Assembly: GCF_013623905.1 (NCBI RefSeq)
Contig: NZ_JABKDD010000006.1
Coordinates: 124,001-188,000, forward strand
DNA length: 64,000 nucleotides
From: Brevibacterium sediminis
GTDB lineage: Bacteria > Actinomycetota > Actinomycetes > Actinomycetales > Brevibacteriaceae
Reading direction: 5' to 3'
The notes beneath the pieces were generated by a model. The model did no database searches, had not been told where the DNA came from, and saw only the letters and a program-made list of their open reading frames with translations. Positions 41,930 to 50,128 of the stretch are shown in pieces. The first letter of the stretch is position 1; each line of letters starts with the position of its first letter. A program made the translations under genes and the position numbers.

Positions 41930-41942
41930 ACAAAACGGTAAC
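41930..41942. promoter_or_regulatory. Shared upstream word before the LPXTG stalk protein
   Basis: ACAAAACGGTAAC matches ACGAAACGGTGAC at 9961-9973 except for two transitions. It lies 175 bp before the LPXTG gene start at 42118, in the A+T-rich part of a 312-bp gap that also carries the divergent dcd promoter. Base 42000 onwards has no recognisable riboswitch core. Confidence 0.3.
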
Positions 41943-42117
41943 GATTCTCGGGAATTCTCCTGATTTTTACCCGTGTGTCTCCCCATAGCGGCGGATGAAT
42001 GCTTTAGGGTAATGAGCTGTACGGACCCGCGCACGATGGTGCCTTCCCCTTCTTAAGCCAAGGAATGCCGGGAGTCCATCGTCTTTCGTGGGTAGACAAC
42101 AATCGAAAGGCATTACT

Positions 42118-43641
42118 GTGAAGACCTCGCGTCTTGTGCTTGCCCCCGCAGTAGCCGTTGCATTGACAGGTCTTGCTGGCGCCCCGGCGTTCGCAGCGAC
42201 AGAGTCCACCGCTTCGGTCCCTCAGCAACCGCTGTGCGCCCAGGGTGATCAGCAGTCATCGAGCAGCTCCGAATCGGATTCTTCGGTTCCCGACGAGTCG
42301 GATCCGCAGGCGACCCTTGCGCAGGCGCAGGTGACCCGCGCCGACATAGCTGACGACAAAAAGGGAATCGGCTTCTCCGGCACCGGATTCAGTCCGGACC
42401 AGAAGGCCACGGTGACCGTCGTCGGCACCGATGGCACCGAATACTCGCCGGACAAGAAGCTCACGGTCGACGAAGACGGAAAGGTCTCCGGCACCTACTT
42501 CTTCACCGTCACCGACGGTGCCCAGGTGCCTGTCGGCGAGTACTCGCTCTACCTCACCGATCTCAAGTCCGAGAAGAAGTCTTCGAAGGTGACCTTCGAG
42601 GTCGTCTCCAAGGCCTCCGAGGTCGACGAACCGGGCAAGGGCGACGACGATAAGTGCGATTCGGCCACCGGTCCCATCAAGACTCCGGACGAGACTCCCA
42701 GCGAAACGAAGTCCCCGGAGCCCTCTGAGACGAAGACCGAGGAGCCCACCACCGAGGCACCGAAGCCCAGCCCGTCGGAGACGAAGACCGAGGATCCGAC
42801 CACGAAGGCTCCCGAGCCGACGGAGACCAAGACCGAGGAGCCCACCACCGAGGCACCGAAGCCGAGTCCGTCGGAGACGAAGACCGAAGAGCCCACCACC
42901 GAAGCGCCCAAGCCGAGCCCGACGGAGACCGACAAGGGCGAGGACAAGGACGACAAGGCTCCTGCCGACGGTGTGAAGCCGGGACCCGCCGAGGGTCCGA
43001 AGGACGAAGCGCCGAAGTCCGACGAGCCCAAGGTCGATGAGCCCGACGGTGCCGAAGACGCGGCCGAAGACGACAAGAAGGCCGAGGGCGAGGCTCCCGA
43101 GTCCACCGGTCCGGCCAGCCCCGGCACCGAGGACAAGAAGCCTGCCGCAGCCGCACAGGCGTCCATGTTCATCAACCCCACCGAGGTCAGCTCCGAGGAC
43201 TTCCTGAACGACGGCATCAAGATCGGCGTCAGCGGGGCTCAGCCCGGCGAGAAGGTCTCGATCACGGTCGAGCATGCCCAGGGCAAGGTCGACCGCTACA
43301 CGATGACCAAGGAAGCCGATTCCGATGGCAAGGTCACGTTCGGTGTCCAGGCCAAGGTCAAGGCCGTGCTCGGCACCTACAACGTGCGTGCCCAGGCCGA
43401 GAGCTTCGATGAGCCCCAGGGCGGAAGCTTCACCGTGCTCACCAACGGCACCGCCGTCGACGAGGGCGGAAACGGGGCCGGGAACGGCAGTGGCTCGAAC
43501 GATTCGGGCAGCGACCTGCCGCGCACCGGTGCCGAGATGACCGGACTGGCTCTCGGTGTCGGTCTGCTCGCAGTCGGTGCAGCAGCTGTCATCATCACCC
43601 GTCGGCGGATGAACGCCTCCGACGATCCCGCGGAGTTCTAA
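42118..43641 (+). CDS. LPXTG-anchored stalk protein with Glu/Lys/Pro/Thr repeats
   Basis: A 507-residue exported wall protein. Signal peptide to about residue 25 (VALTGLAGAPAFAA); beta-rich domain (about 65-165: FSGTGFSPDQKATVTVVGTDG); a repeat region (about 190-300) of TKTEEPTTEAPKPSPSE-like 17-residue units; an Asp/Glu/Lys stretch (to about 350); a second beta domain (about 355-440, IGVSGAQPGEKVSITVEHA); then LPRTG, a hydrophobic helix and RRRM. The stalk probably extends the beta domains from the wall. The start is GTG at 42118 behind AAAGG. Adjacent plus-strand genes encode a pseudo-ATPase and an exported protein. Confidence 0.88.
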   Translation: MKTSRLVLAPAVAVALTGLAGAPAFAATESTASVPQQPLCAQGDQQSSSSSESDSSVPDESDPQATLAQAQVTRADIADDKKGIGFSGTGFSPDQKATVTVVGTDGTEYSPDKKLTVDEDGKVSGTYFFTVTDGAQVPVGEYSLYLTDLKSEKKSSKVTFEVVSKASEVDEPGKGDDDKCDSATGPIKTPDETPSETKSPEPSETKTEEPTTEAPKPSPSETKTEDPTTKAPEPTETKTEEPTTEAPKPSPSETKTEEPTTEAPKPSPTETDKGEDKDDKAPADGVKPGPAEGPKDEAPKSDEPKVDEPDGAEDAAEDDKKAEGEAPESTGPASPGTEDKKPAAAAQASMFINPTEVSSEDFLNDGIKIGVSGAQPGEKVSITVEHAQGKVDRYTMTKEADSDGKVTFGVQAKVKAVLGTYNVRAQAESFDEPQGGSFTVLTNGTAVDEGGNGAGNGSGSNDSGSDLPRTGAEMTGLALGVGLLAVGAAAVIITRRRMNASDDPAEF

Positions 43642-43647
43642 GCCGCG

Positions 43648-44799
43648 TTGAACGATGAATTGTCCCTCGCGGGGCTGCAGCTCGACGGACGCGAGATCGA
43701 CCTCGGACGTCTGCGAGCAGGGACAATGCTCGGACTCATGGGCAGCCCGGACAGCACCACCTCAGTGGTGCTGTCCGCGGCGGCCCTGCCCCACGTCGCA
43801 CCACCACCACGCTTCCCGACCGGTCGCCGGTCGGGTCGCTTGCGTGTGCGCAGCTGGATGAAGAGCTATCTTCGCGAAGCCGATGCCGGATCTGGGGAGG
43901 CGGCATCGGCAGCGGATCCACCGGCTGCATTGACTTCATTCGGACTGCGTCCCGATGTTCTGCGCAGTCGCCTCGACGACCTCGACGCGACCGATCGTGC
44001 CCGCCTCGCCCTAGCCGCGGCCTGGGCGAGCGGCGCGAAGTGGCTGACTCTCATCGACCCGTTCGGTTCGGTCCCCGGCCATCTGCGCACCGGGCTGCGG
44101 GGTCGCTTCGCCGAACTCGTCGCCCAGGAGGGCCGCGGTGTCGTCTTCAGCTCGAATTCGCTGACCGACCACACCATCGCCGAGGCGGGGGTGGCCGACA
44201 TCGAAAAGGACCAACTCGTCGCGCTCGGCTCCTTGGAGCAGATCGTCACCGAACCGCGAGGTTCGCTGCCGGCCGAGCTCAGCGGCGTCAATGTCTATTC
44301 CGGGCTGGCCCGGAAGGGATGGCTGTCCATCGGCCATTCGGCCGTGCGCGCCCGCACCGAACTCGACGGGAAGGTGTTCGTCACCCTCGGGTGGCGTGCC
44401 GCCCTCCTGTCACTGGACGAACACGACCCGGCGTTCACCTCGGCGACGGTGTTCGAAGCCATCGTCACGGGACTGCGCGATCGCGGTTCCTGTCTGCAGG
44501 CGAAGCTCTCACCGGTCGACACGGAGATGGGACTCGCGCTCGACGTCGACCTCGCCGACCTCGCCGGAGTGCCGAGAACGCAGCCGGATTCGACGAAGTC
44601 CGACGCATCCGCCGAATCGGCTGAGGATTCTGCGGCGACCGACGAGTCAGACGCGAGCGAAAAGCCGACCATCGGATTCGGTGTACTGCACCCGGGACTC
44701 GGCGCGACGATCTCCGAACTGCGAGCCAACGTCAAGGTCGGCACACATGTCTTCGTCGAGGTCGACACCTCTGCCCTGCATGCCTACCCGGTCGAGTGA
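43648..44799 (+). CDS. Degenerate ABC-ATPase-like protein without catalytic residues
   Basis: A 383-residue protein with ABC-ATPase order but broken motifs. The Walker A region reads GLMGSPDSTTSVVL (about residues 29-42), with Gly and Lys replaced by Thr; the signature region is SRLDDLDATDRARLALAAAW (about 107); Walker B is LTLIDPFG (about 133-140), where the Glu before Pro is missing; the H-loop has Asn (FSSNSLTD, about 170). The C-terminal 180 residues resemble the beta domain after import ATPases and end with an acidic insert. It probably cannot hydrolyse ATP. It starts at TTG, six bases after the LPXTG stop and in the same frame. Confidence 0.65.
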   Translation: MNDELSLAGLQLDGREIDLGRLRAGTMLGLMGSPDSTTSVVLSAAALPHVAPPPRFPTGRRSGRLRVRSWMKSYLREADAGSGEAASAADPPAALTSFGLRPDVLRSRLDDLDATDRARLALAAAWASGAKWLTLIDPFGSVPGHLRTGLRGRFAELVAQEGRGVVFSSNSLTDHTIAEAGVADIEKDQLVALGSLEQIVTEPRGSLPAELSGVNVYSGLARKGWLSIGHSAVRARTELDGKVFVTLGWRAALLSLDEHDPAFTSATVFEAIVTGLRDRGSCLQAKLSPVDTEMGLALDVDLADLAGVPRTQPDSTKSDASAESAEDSAATDESDASEKPTIGFGVLHPGLGATISELRANVKVGTHVFVEVDTSALHAYPVE

Positions 44800-44862
44800 T
44801 CCGCGGCAGATAGACTGAGAACTGCCCAGTCCCCTCAAGTCCCCAACCGAATCAGGAGCGCC

Positions 44863-45822
44863 ATGCGAACGTCGCGCAGACTTCTGATCTCAGCGCTGAC
44901 GGTCGTCGTCCTCACAGTGGCAGCGGTCCCCCTCCTCAACTTCACCGTCTACACGCCCGCGCGAGCCGCCGAATCCTATATCTCGGCGATCGAACGCGGC
45001 GATGCGCAGAGTGCCTTCTCCTACCTGTCCACGCCGACTCCGACATCGACCTTGGCACTCAGTGACGAAGTGCTCTCCGCGGCTCCCGATCTACCGCGCG
45101 AGCCCGAGGCCGAGACCGTTTCCGTCGACGGCGATCACGCGAAGGTCAGCCTCAGCTACAACCTGTCCTCGCGGGAGCAGACCGTCGATCTCAACATGGT
45201 CCGCCTGCCTGCCAGCGCGGGACTCTTCAACCGCTGGGCCATCGAACAGGAAGAATGGCCGACCTTGACCCTGGACGTCGCCGGTTCGTCGACGGCGACG
45301 GTCAACGGATACGGGGTCAGCACGGGGAGTGTGCCCGTGCTGTTCCCGGCGAGCTACCTCGTCGGTTTCGATGCGACGTATCTGAAGTCGCGATCCCTAC
45401 GCACCGAGGTGACCGCCCCTGGCGACTCCCCCACCGTGAAGCTCTCGCCCGAACCCACGGCCAAGCTCGAGCAGACCGTGGAGGAGCAGGTCACCGACCA
45501 TCTGCAGGACTGCATGAAGTCGAAGACGCTCATGCCGGCCGGCTGCGTCTTCGGCTACGACACGGACAACGAGATCATCGGCGATGTCTCCTGGTCGCTC
45601 GAGCGCAGTCCGCAGATCGGGCTGACCTCGTCCGGCAGCGATCTCGAACTCACTCCCTCGACGGTCGAGGTACGGGTCAAGGGACGTTACCGCGACATCG
45701 TCACCGCTGCCGAACACGACTTCGACGAGAAGCTCTCCTTCGTCCTCGGCGGCTCGGTGGTCGTCAAGTCCTCACAGGTGAGTTTCGAACCGCGCCGCCT
45801 CGGCGACGTCACCATCGCCTGA
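44863..45822 (+). CDS. Membrane-anchored exported protein, unknown
   Basis: A 319-residue protein with an N-terminal hydrophobic anchor (LLISALTVVVLTVAAVPLLNFTVY, about residues 7-30) lacking a lipobox, then about 290 exported residues. The start of the exported part (ARAAESYISAIERGDAQSAFSYL) resembles the NTF2/DUF4878-type helix found in mycobacterial and related secreted proteins. Two Cys (DCMKSKTLMPAGC) could form a disulfide. I do not know its function. It lies 63 bp after the pseudo-ATPase gene, in the same direction, and ends near a 20-bp hairpin. Confidence 0.7.
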   Translation: MRTSRRLLISALTVVVLTVAAVPLLNFTVYTPARAAESYISAIERGDAQSAFSYLSTPTPTSTLALSDEVLSAAPDLPREPEAETVSVDGDHAKVSLSYNLSSREQTVDLNMVRLPASAGLFNRWAIEQEEWPTLTLDVAGSSTATVNGYGVSTGSVPVLFPASYLVGFDATYLKSRSLRTEVTAPGDSPTVKLSPEPTAKLEQTVEEQVTDHLQDCMKSKTLMPAGCVFGYDTDNEIIGDVSWSLERSPQIGLTSSGSDLELTPSTVEVRVKGRYRDIVTAAEHDFDEKLSFVLGGSVVVKSSQVSFEPRRLGDVTIA

Positions 45823-45917
45823 GGGGCGCTCCTCCTGCTGAGGTCCCAGTCCCGCTCCACAGGCCCGTGTCCGGACCTCCGACGGATGCGCCTCTCGCGG
45901 TTCTCCTTGCCACAGTG

Positions 45918-45977
45918 ATTGTTGGGTCGATCCACGGCGTTCAGAACGCCGCAACCACCGTGGATCGACCCAGCAAT
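45918..45977. terminator. 20-bp-stem hairpin between convergent genes
   Basis: Arms 45918-45937 and 45958-45977 (the first begins ATTGTTGGGTCG, the second ends ACCCAGCAAT) pair at 19 of 20 positions with one G-U. The 20-nt loop carries an inner GGCGTT/AACGCC pairing. It is 96 bp after the exported-protein gene and 73 bp before the end of the thioredoxin/NHL gene, so it can act in both directions. Confidence 0.65.
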
Positions 45978-46049
45978 CTCCGTGCATGGGCGATTCTGCG
46001 ACTACCGTCCGCCTGATCGACAGCGGCCCTCGCTCCGGTGGCCGAGCGC

Positions 46050-47984
46050 TCAGGCGCCGCGGAGGTCGAGGGTGAGTGCGTTCGGAGCCGAATCCACGAG
46101 CTCGACGGGGATGCCCCAGTCCTGCTGGTAGAGGTGGCAGGCCGCGTGCAGCGGGATCTCTCCCCCGGGCTCACCGTCGCAGGCTGCAGCACGCGCTGTC
46201 ACGTGCAGCACTCCCTCGGTGTACTCGGGATTGATGACGATATCTCTGCTGAGCCCCTCGGCTCCGCCTTCTCCTGAGGAGATGAGTTCCGGCGGCGTCG
46301 CAGACACCTGCAGGAACGTGGGATCACCCCACCGGTCGTCGAGCTTCTGACCAGCTGGGACAGTGAAACTCACGGTCAGCGACACCGGACCGGAGGCGAT
46401 CTCCGTCGAAGGGCGCTTCGTCGTCAATGCGCCTTCGTCGACCTTCTGGGCGTCCTTGGGCAGCTTCACCCGGGTGAGTGCGTGTGCGGCGGACTCGACG
46501 ACGATGAGTTCGGCGTCATCGGGGGTGCCTTCGTTGCCGATGAGGACGATGTCCGAGGGTTCGCGCAGGCCGCGCGCCAGGGTCGTGACTTCCTCGGTCC
46601 TCGGGTCGAAGCGGCGGATCGCACCGTTGTAGGTGTCGGCGATCGCGACCGACCCGTCAGGCAGGCTGCGCACTCCCAGCGGGTGCTGCAGGCGGGCTTC
46701 GGCGGCCGGTCCGTCGCGGAAGCCGAAGTCGAAGAGTCCGACGCCCACCAACGAGGACACCTCACCGGTGGCGGGGTCGAGGCGGCGGATCGCCGAGGTC
46801 TCGGAGTCGGCGACGAACACCTCGCCCGCTGGCCCGAGGTCGAGACCGGAGGATTGGGCGAACCAGGCTGACTCGCCGTCGCCGTCGACCAGGCCCTCGT
46901 TCATCGTGCCCGAGAGGATGCGGATCGTGCCGTCCTTCGGATCGAAAGACCAGATGGTGTGGTTGCCGGCCATCGCCACGACCACCTCGGCGGTGGAGGG
47001 GACGAAGAGGACATCCCACGGCGACGACAGCTTCACGTCTACCGCGGGTCCATCGTATCGTCCCAGCTCACCGGGCTTGCCGCGGACGTTGTCGATGGCA
47101 CCGACCATGTGCTGCTCACCGGTGCCGGCGATGGTCGTGACCGTCTCGTTCGTCAGGTCGATCCCGCGCAGGGTGTGGTTGACGGTGTCGGCGACGACGA
47201 GGTCGTAGCCGACTTCGGCCGCCAGATCGGCAGGCAGCACAGTGATTCCGCCGGGTTCGCTGAAGCTCGCCGAGGCGAAGTCGCCGTCGTCCGCGCCGCG
47301 CTCACCGGTGCCGATACGGCGGATGATCGTGGCCGCATCGTCGTCGTATTCGACGAGGCTGTGGTGTCCGGAATCGGCGACGATGAGGTGGCCCGAGGGC
47401 AGCCGGGTGGCCTTTCCGGGGTAGAACAGGTCTGTCTCCGGGGCAGGCGGCGGAACGTAGGGTCCGTCGCCGGAGTGGAGGGTGCCCTTGGCCGAGTGCT
47501 CCTCGATGAGGCCCTCGATGATCTCGGTGAGACCGGCCGCGTGGCCTTCACCGGACATGGTCGCTACGAGGTAGCCCTCGGGGTCGATGACGGCCAACGT
47601 CGGCCAGGCGCGGGCGGTGTAGGCCTGCCAGGTGACGAGGTCGGGATCGTCGAGGACGAGGTGCTCGACCTGGTACCGTTCCACGGCCTGGTCGACGGCT
47701 TCGACGGTGCGTTCGAACTCGAATTTCGGCGAGTGCACGCCGATGATGACGAGCTCTTGTGCGTACTTCTCCTCCAACGGGCGCAGTTCGTCGAGGACGT
47801 GGAGGCAATTGATGCAGCAGAAGGTCCAGAAGTCGAGGAGAACGACCTTTCCGCGCAGGTCGGCCAGGGTCAGATCCTTGCCGCCGGAGTTCATCCATCG
47901 GCGGCCGACGAGTTCGGGCGCACGGACCTTGACGTCCCGTGCCGACGAAGTGGCTGACGCGGAGAATTCTGGACTGCTGTTCAT
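46050..47984 (-). CDS. Thioredoxin-like domain fused to NHL-repeat propeller
   Basis: A 644-residue protein related to animal NHLRC2. The thioredoxin-like domain (about residues 15-165) has VVLLDFWTFCCINCLHVLDELRPLEEKY, with CCINC replacing the usual CGPC. The middle (about 190-490) contains NHL repeats (PSGHLIVADSGHHSLVEYD, YDLVVADTVNHTLRGID, DGSVAIADTYNGAIRRFD). A C-terminal beta domain (about 540-640) resembles the immunoglobulin-like part of these proteins. No signal peptide is evident, so it is probably cytoplasmic. ATG at 47984 has no strong ribosome site. Its exact redox partner is unknown. Confidence 0.85.
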   Translation of the reverse strand: MNSSPEFSASATSSARDVKVRAPELVGRRWMNSGGKDLTLADLRGKVVLLDFWTFCCINCLHVLDELRPLEEKYAQELVIIGVHSPKFEFERTVEAVDQAVERYQVEHLVLDDPDLVTWQAYTARAWPTLAVIDPEGYLVATMSGEGHAAGLTEIIEGLIEEHSAKGTLHSGDGPYVPPPAPETDLFYPGKATRLPSGHLIVADSGHHSLVEYDDDAATIIRRIGTGERGADDGDFASASFSEPGGITVLPADLAAEVGYDLVVADTVNHTLRGIDLTNETVTTIAGTGEQHMVGAIDNVRGKPGELGRYDGPAVDVKLSSPWDVLFVPSTAEVVVAMAGNHTIWSFDPKDGTIRILSGTMNEGLVDGDGESAWFAQSSGLDLGPAGEVFVADSETSAIRRLDPATGEVSSLVGVGLFDFGFRDGPAAEARLQHPLGVRSLPDGSVAIADTYNGAIRRFDPRTEEVTTLARGLREPSDIVLIGNEGTPDDAELIVVESAAHALTRVKLPKDAQKVDEGALTTKRPSTEIASGPVSLTVSFTVPAGQKLDDRWGDPTFLQVSATPPELISSGEGGAEGLSRDIVINPEYTEGVLHVTARAAACDGEPGGEIPLHAACHLYQQDWGIPVELVDSAPNALTLDLRGA

Positions 47985-48129
47985 GGTTCTATGATCGCAG
48001 ATCCCCCACCGAGGCGGCCTCCCCGGTGTCATTGTGTGACAGTTCCGCTCGCGCCCGGTCCGGCGTTGGCTCTGTCCGCAGGCAGCCCGGTGCCGGTTCC
48101 GACTGTGATCGGTCCGGCGTTGGTTTCGG

Positions 48130-48149
48130 CCGCCGCCGATCAGCGGCGG
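48130..48149 (-). terminator. Small hairpin after the YggS gene
   Basis: CCGCCGC (48130-48136) and GCGGCGG (48143-48149) with loop CGATCA, 14 bp beyond the YggS stop. A CGGTCCGGCGTTGG repeat occurs twice in the same gap (near 48058 and 48110). Confidence 0.5.
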
Positions 48150-48162
48150 GAGGGACTGTCGT

Positions 48163-48900
48163 TCAGGTGTAGTCGCGGGCGCCGAAGATGCTCGAGCCGA
48201 CTCGGACGATCGTGGCGCCCTCGGCGATCGCGAGTTCGAAGTCGTTGCTCATGCCCATCGACAGCTCGGTCGCCTCGGCGGGCATGACCCCGGCCCCGCG
48301 CAGCTTCTCGCTGAGTTCGCGCAGGTCGGAGTAGCTTGGGCGGATCTCTTCGGGACTGCTGCCGGGAAGGCCGATCGTCATGAGTCCGCGCAGCCGCATC
48401 CGGCCGAGCTCCCGTGTCGCGGTGACGAGCTCCTCGGCGTCTTCGGGCGCGACACCGAACTTCGAGTCTTCGCGGGAGGTGTTGACCTGGATGAAGTAGT
48501 CGATGGTCTCATCGAGGACGTCGAGACGGTTGTTGATCTTCTCGGCCAGCGGGAGGTTATCGACGGACTGGATGCAGTGAGCGTGCCGCAGGGTGTGATT
48601 GACCTTGTTCTTCTGCAGGGGTCCGATGAGGTGGGTCTCGGGGTTGAGGTCGGCGAGAGCCTCGGCCTTGCCGGTGATCTCCTGCACCTTGTTCTCGCCG
48701 ATGAGGGTGAACCCGTGCTCGAGGGCGACGCGGATCTTCTCTGCCGGCTGCGTCTTCGTGGCCAGCAGCACGCGCACATCGTCACCGCTGCGACCGCTCG
48801 ACTCGGCGGCGGCACGGGCACGGTCAGCCACCTCGTCGAGGTTGCCGATGATGGCTGCGATGTCGTCGGCGGACAGTGAGGGGGAATCTGGCGTACTCAT
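48163..48900 (-). CDS. YggS/PLPBP-family pyridoxal phosphate homeostasis protein
   Basis: A 245-residue PLP-binding barrel without catalytic activity, controlling free PLP and amino acid balance. The PLP lysine is in LLATKTQPAE (about residue 48), followed by IGENKVQE, HLIGPLQKNKVNHT, LSMGMSNDFELAIAEGATIVRVGSSIFG near the C-terminus, all typical. The start at 48900 follows GGAG. In many actinobacteria this gene lies in the ftsZ cluster; here it stands alone between the thioredoxin/NHL gene and mmsB. Confidence 0.92.
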   Translation of the reverse strand: MSTPDSPSLSADDIAAIIGNLDEVADRARAAAESSGRSGDDVRVLLATKTQPAEKIRVALEHGFTLIGENKVQEITGKAEALADLNPETHLIGPLQKNKVNHTLRHAHCIQSVDNLPLAEKINNRLDVLDETIDYFIQVNTSREDSKFGVAPEDAEELVTATRELGRMRLRGLMTIGLPGSSPEEIRPSYSDLRELSEKLRGAGVMPAEATELSMGMSNDFELAIAEGATIVRVGSSIFGARDYT

Positions 48901-48967
48901 GTCTCCAGTCTTGCATGAGCCGCGCGAAGTTTCAGGTCGCCGAGGATGCCCGGCCGAGAAACGAAAT

Positions 48968-49018
48968 GCGGACGATCCGGGTCGAAATCATCGTGATTCC
49001 TCGACCTGGATCGTCCGC
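48968..49018 (-). terminator. Terminator of the 3-hydroxyisobutyrate dehydrogenase gene
   Basis: GCGGACGATCCGGGTCGA (48968-48985) pairs with TCGACCTGGATCGTCCGC (49001-49018), 17 of 18 positions with one G-U, around 15 bases. It lies 65 bp beyond the gene's stop. Confidence 0.7.
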
Positions 49019-49082
49019 AGCTCGGTGCCGCCGTTGTGAGCGGGCTGTGCTTGTTCCAACCGCCTCGGCGTCGGTTGAGTGC

Positions 49083-49988
49083 TTACTTCGGCAGGCCCTC
49101 GGCGTTCGGGTCGATGTTCTTGATCAGCGCGGAGGTGTCGAGTCCGCCGAGGTCTTCGTCAATGAGCTTCTGCAGCTGTGCATGGACGAGGGTGGCCGCC
49201 GGGAGGTCGACCCCCTGGGTCTCGGCGCCGGCGAGGGCCAGGCCGACGTCCTTGTGCATGAGTGCGGTGGCGAAACCGGGCTTGAACTCGTTGTTCGCCG
49301 CGGCCGTGGTGGTCACGCCGGGCACCGGATACCAGGTCCGCAGCGGCCAGGAGTCGCCGGAGGACACCTTGGCAATATCGTGGAAGACCTTCGGATCGAG
49401 GCCGAAGCGATCGGCCAGCACAGCGCCTTCGACGACACCCTGAAGGCTGATCGAGAGCATCATGTTGTTGACGATCTTCGCGGCCTGACCTGCGGCGTCA
49501 CCGCCGGCGTGGAAGATGTTCCCGGCCATTGCCTCGATGACGGGTCGGGCCTCTTCGATGTCGGCGTCGTCGCCGCCGAGCATGAACGTCAAGGTGCCGG
49601 CCTCGGCACCGGTGACGCCGCCGGAGACGGGACCGTCGATGAGGCGGAAGCCTGCCTTCTTCGCCTCGGAGTGGAGGAGGCGGGCCGAATCGAAGTCGAT
49701 CGTCGAGGAATCGATGAGGAGGGTCTTCCGGTCTGCGTTGGCCAGGACTCCGTCGGGCTCGAGGTATGCGGTGCGCGCGTGCTCGCCCTTGGGCAGCATC
49801 GTGAAGACGATATCGGCACCGGCGACCGCCTCGGCGATGGAATTCACGGGGTTCACCCCGCTCTTCGCGGCTGCGTCCACGGCCTCGGGGACGAGATCGA
49901 AACCATTGACGGTGTGACCGGCCTTGACCAGGTTCGCAGTCATCGGGCGGCCCATATTTCCCAGGCCAACCCATCCAATCGTCGACAT
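49083..49988 (-). CDS. mmsB: 3-hydroxyisobutyrate dehydrogenase
   Basis: Oxidises 3-hydroxyisobutyrate to methylmalonate semialdehyde with NAD+ in valine breakdown. The 301 residues contain GWVGLGNMGRPM (nucleotide binding), LLIDSSTID, the substrate motif DGPVSGGVTGAEAGTL and the catalytic lysine in QAAKIVNNMM. The start at 49988 has GGAGGC upstream. It is divergent from a LysR gene with a 140-bp gap, so it may be that regulator's target. Other valine pathway genes are not in the window; the E2 gene at the right edge might be. Confidence 0.92.
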   Translation of the reverse strand: MSTIGWVGLGNMGRPMTANLVKAGHTVNGFDLVPEAVDAAAKSGVNPVNSIAEAVAGADIVFTMLPKGEHARTAYLEPDGVLANADRKTLLIDSSTIDFDSARLLHSEAKKAGFRLIDGPVSGGVTGAEAGTLTFMLGGDDADIEEARPVIEAMAGNIFHAGGDAAGQAAKIVNNMMLSISLQGVVEGAVLADRFGLDPKVFHDIAKVSSGDSWPLRTWYPVPGVTTTAAANNEFKPGFATALMHKDVGLALAGAETQGVDLPAATLVHAQLQKLIDEDLGGLDTSALIKNIDPNAEGLPK

Positions 49989-50128
49989 AATATGCCTCCT
50001 CGCATCATGTTCAGCAACTCTTTCGTGTTCCCTCTCACAGTACGCCAGTGAACGCGCGGAAGCCCGGCGGGGAGCCTCACCTCTTCCGCACCGGTTATGT
50101 GCGCGTACGCAGATAGAATGGGGCCACT

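Noticed and set aside
42000..42117. Leader of the LPXTG gene, considered as a c-di-AMP (ydaO-type) riboswitch
   Set aside because: Purine-rich and hairpin-forming pieces exist, but the conserved core and pairing order could not be found.
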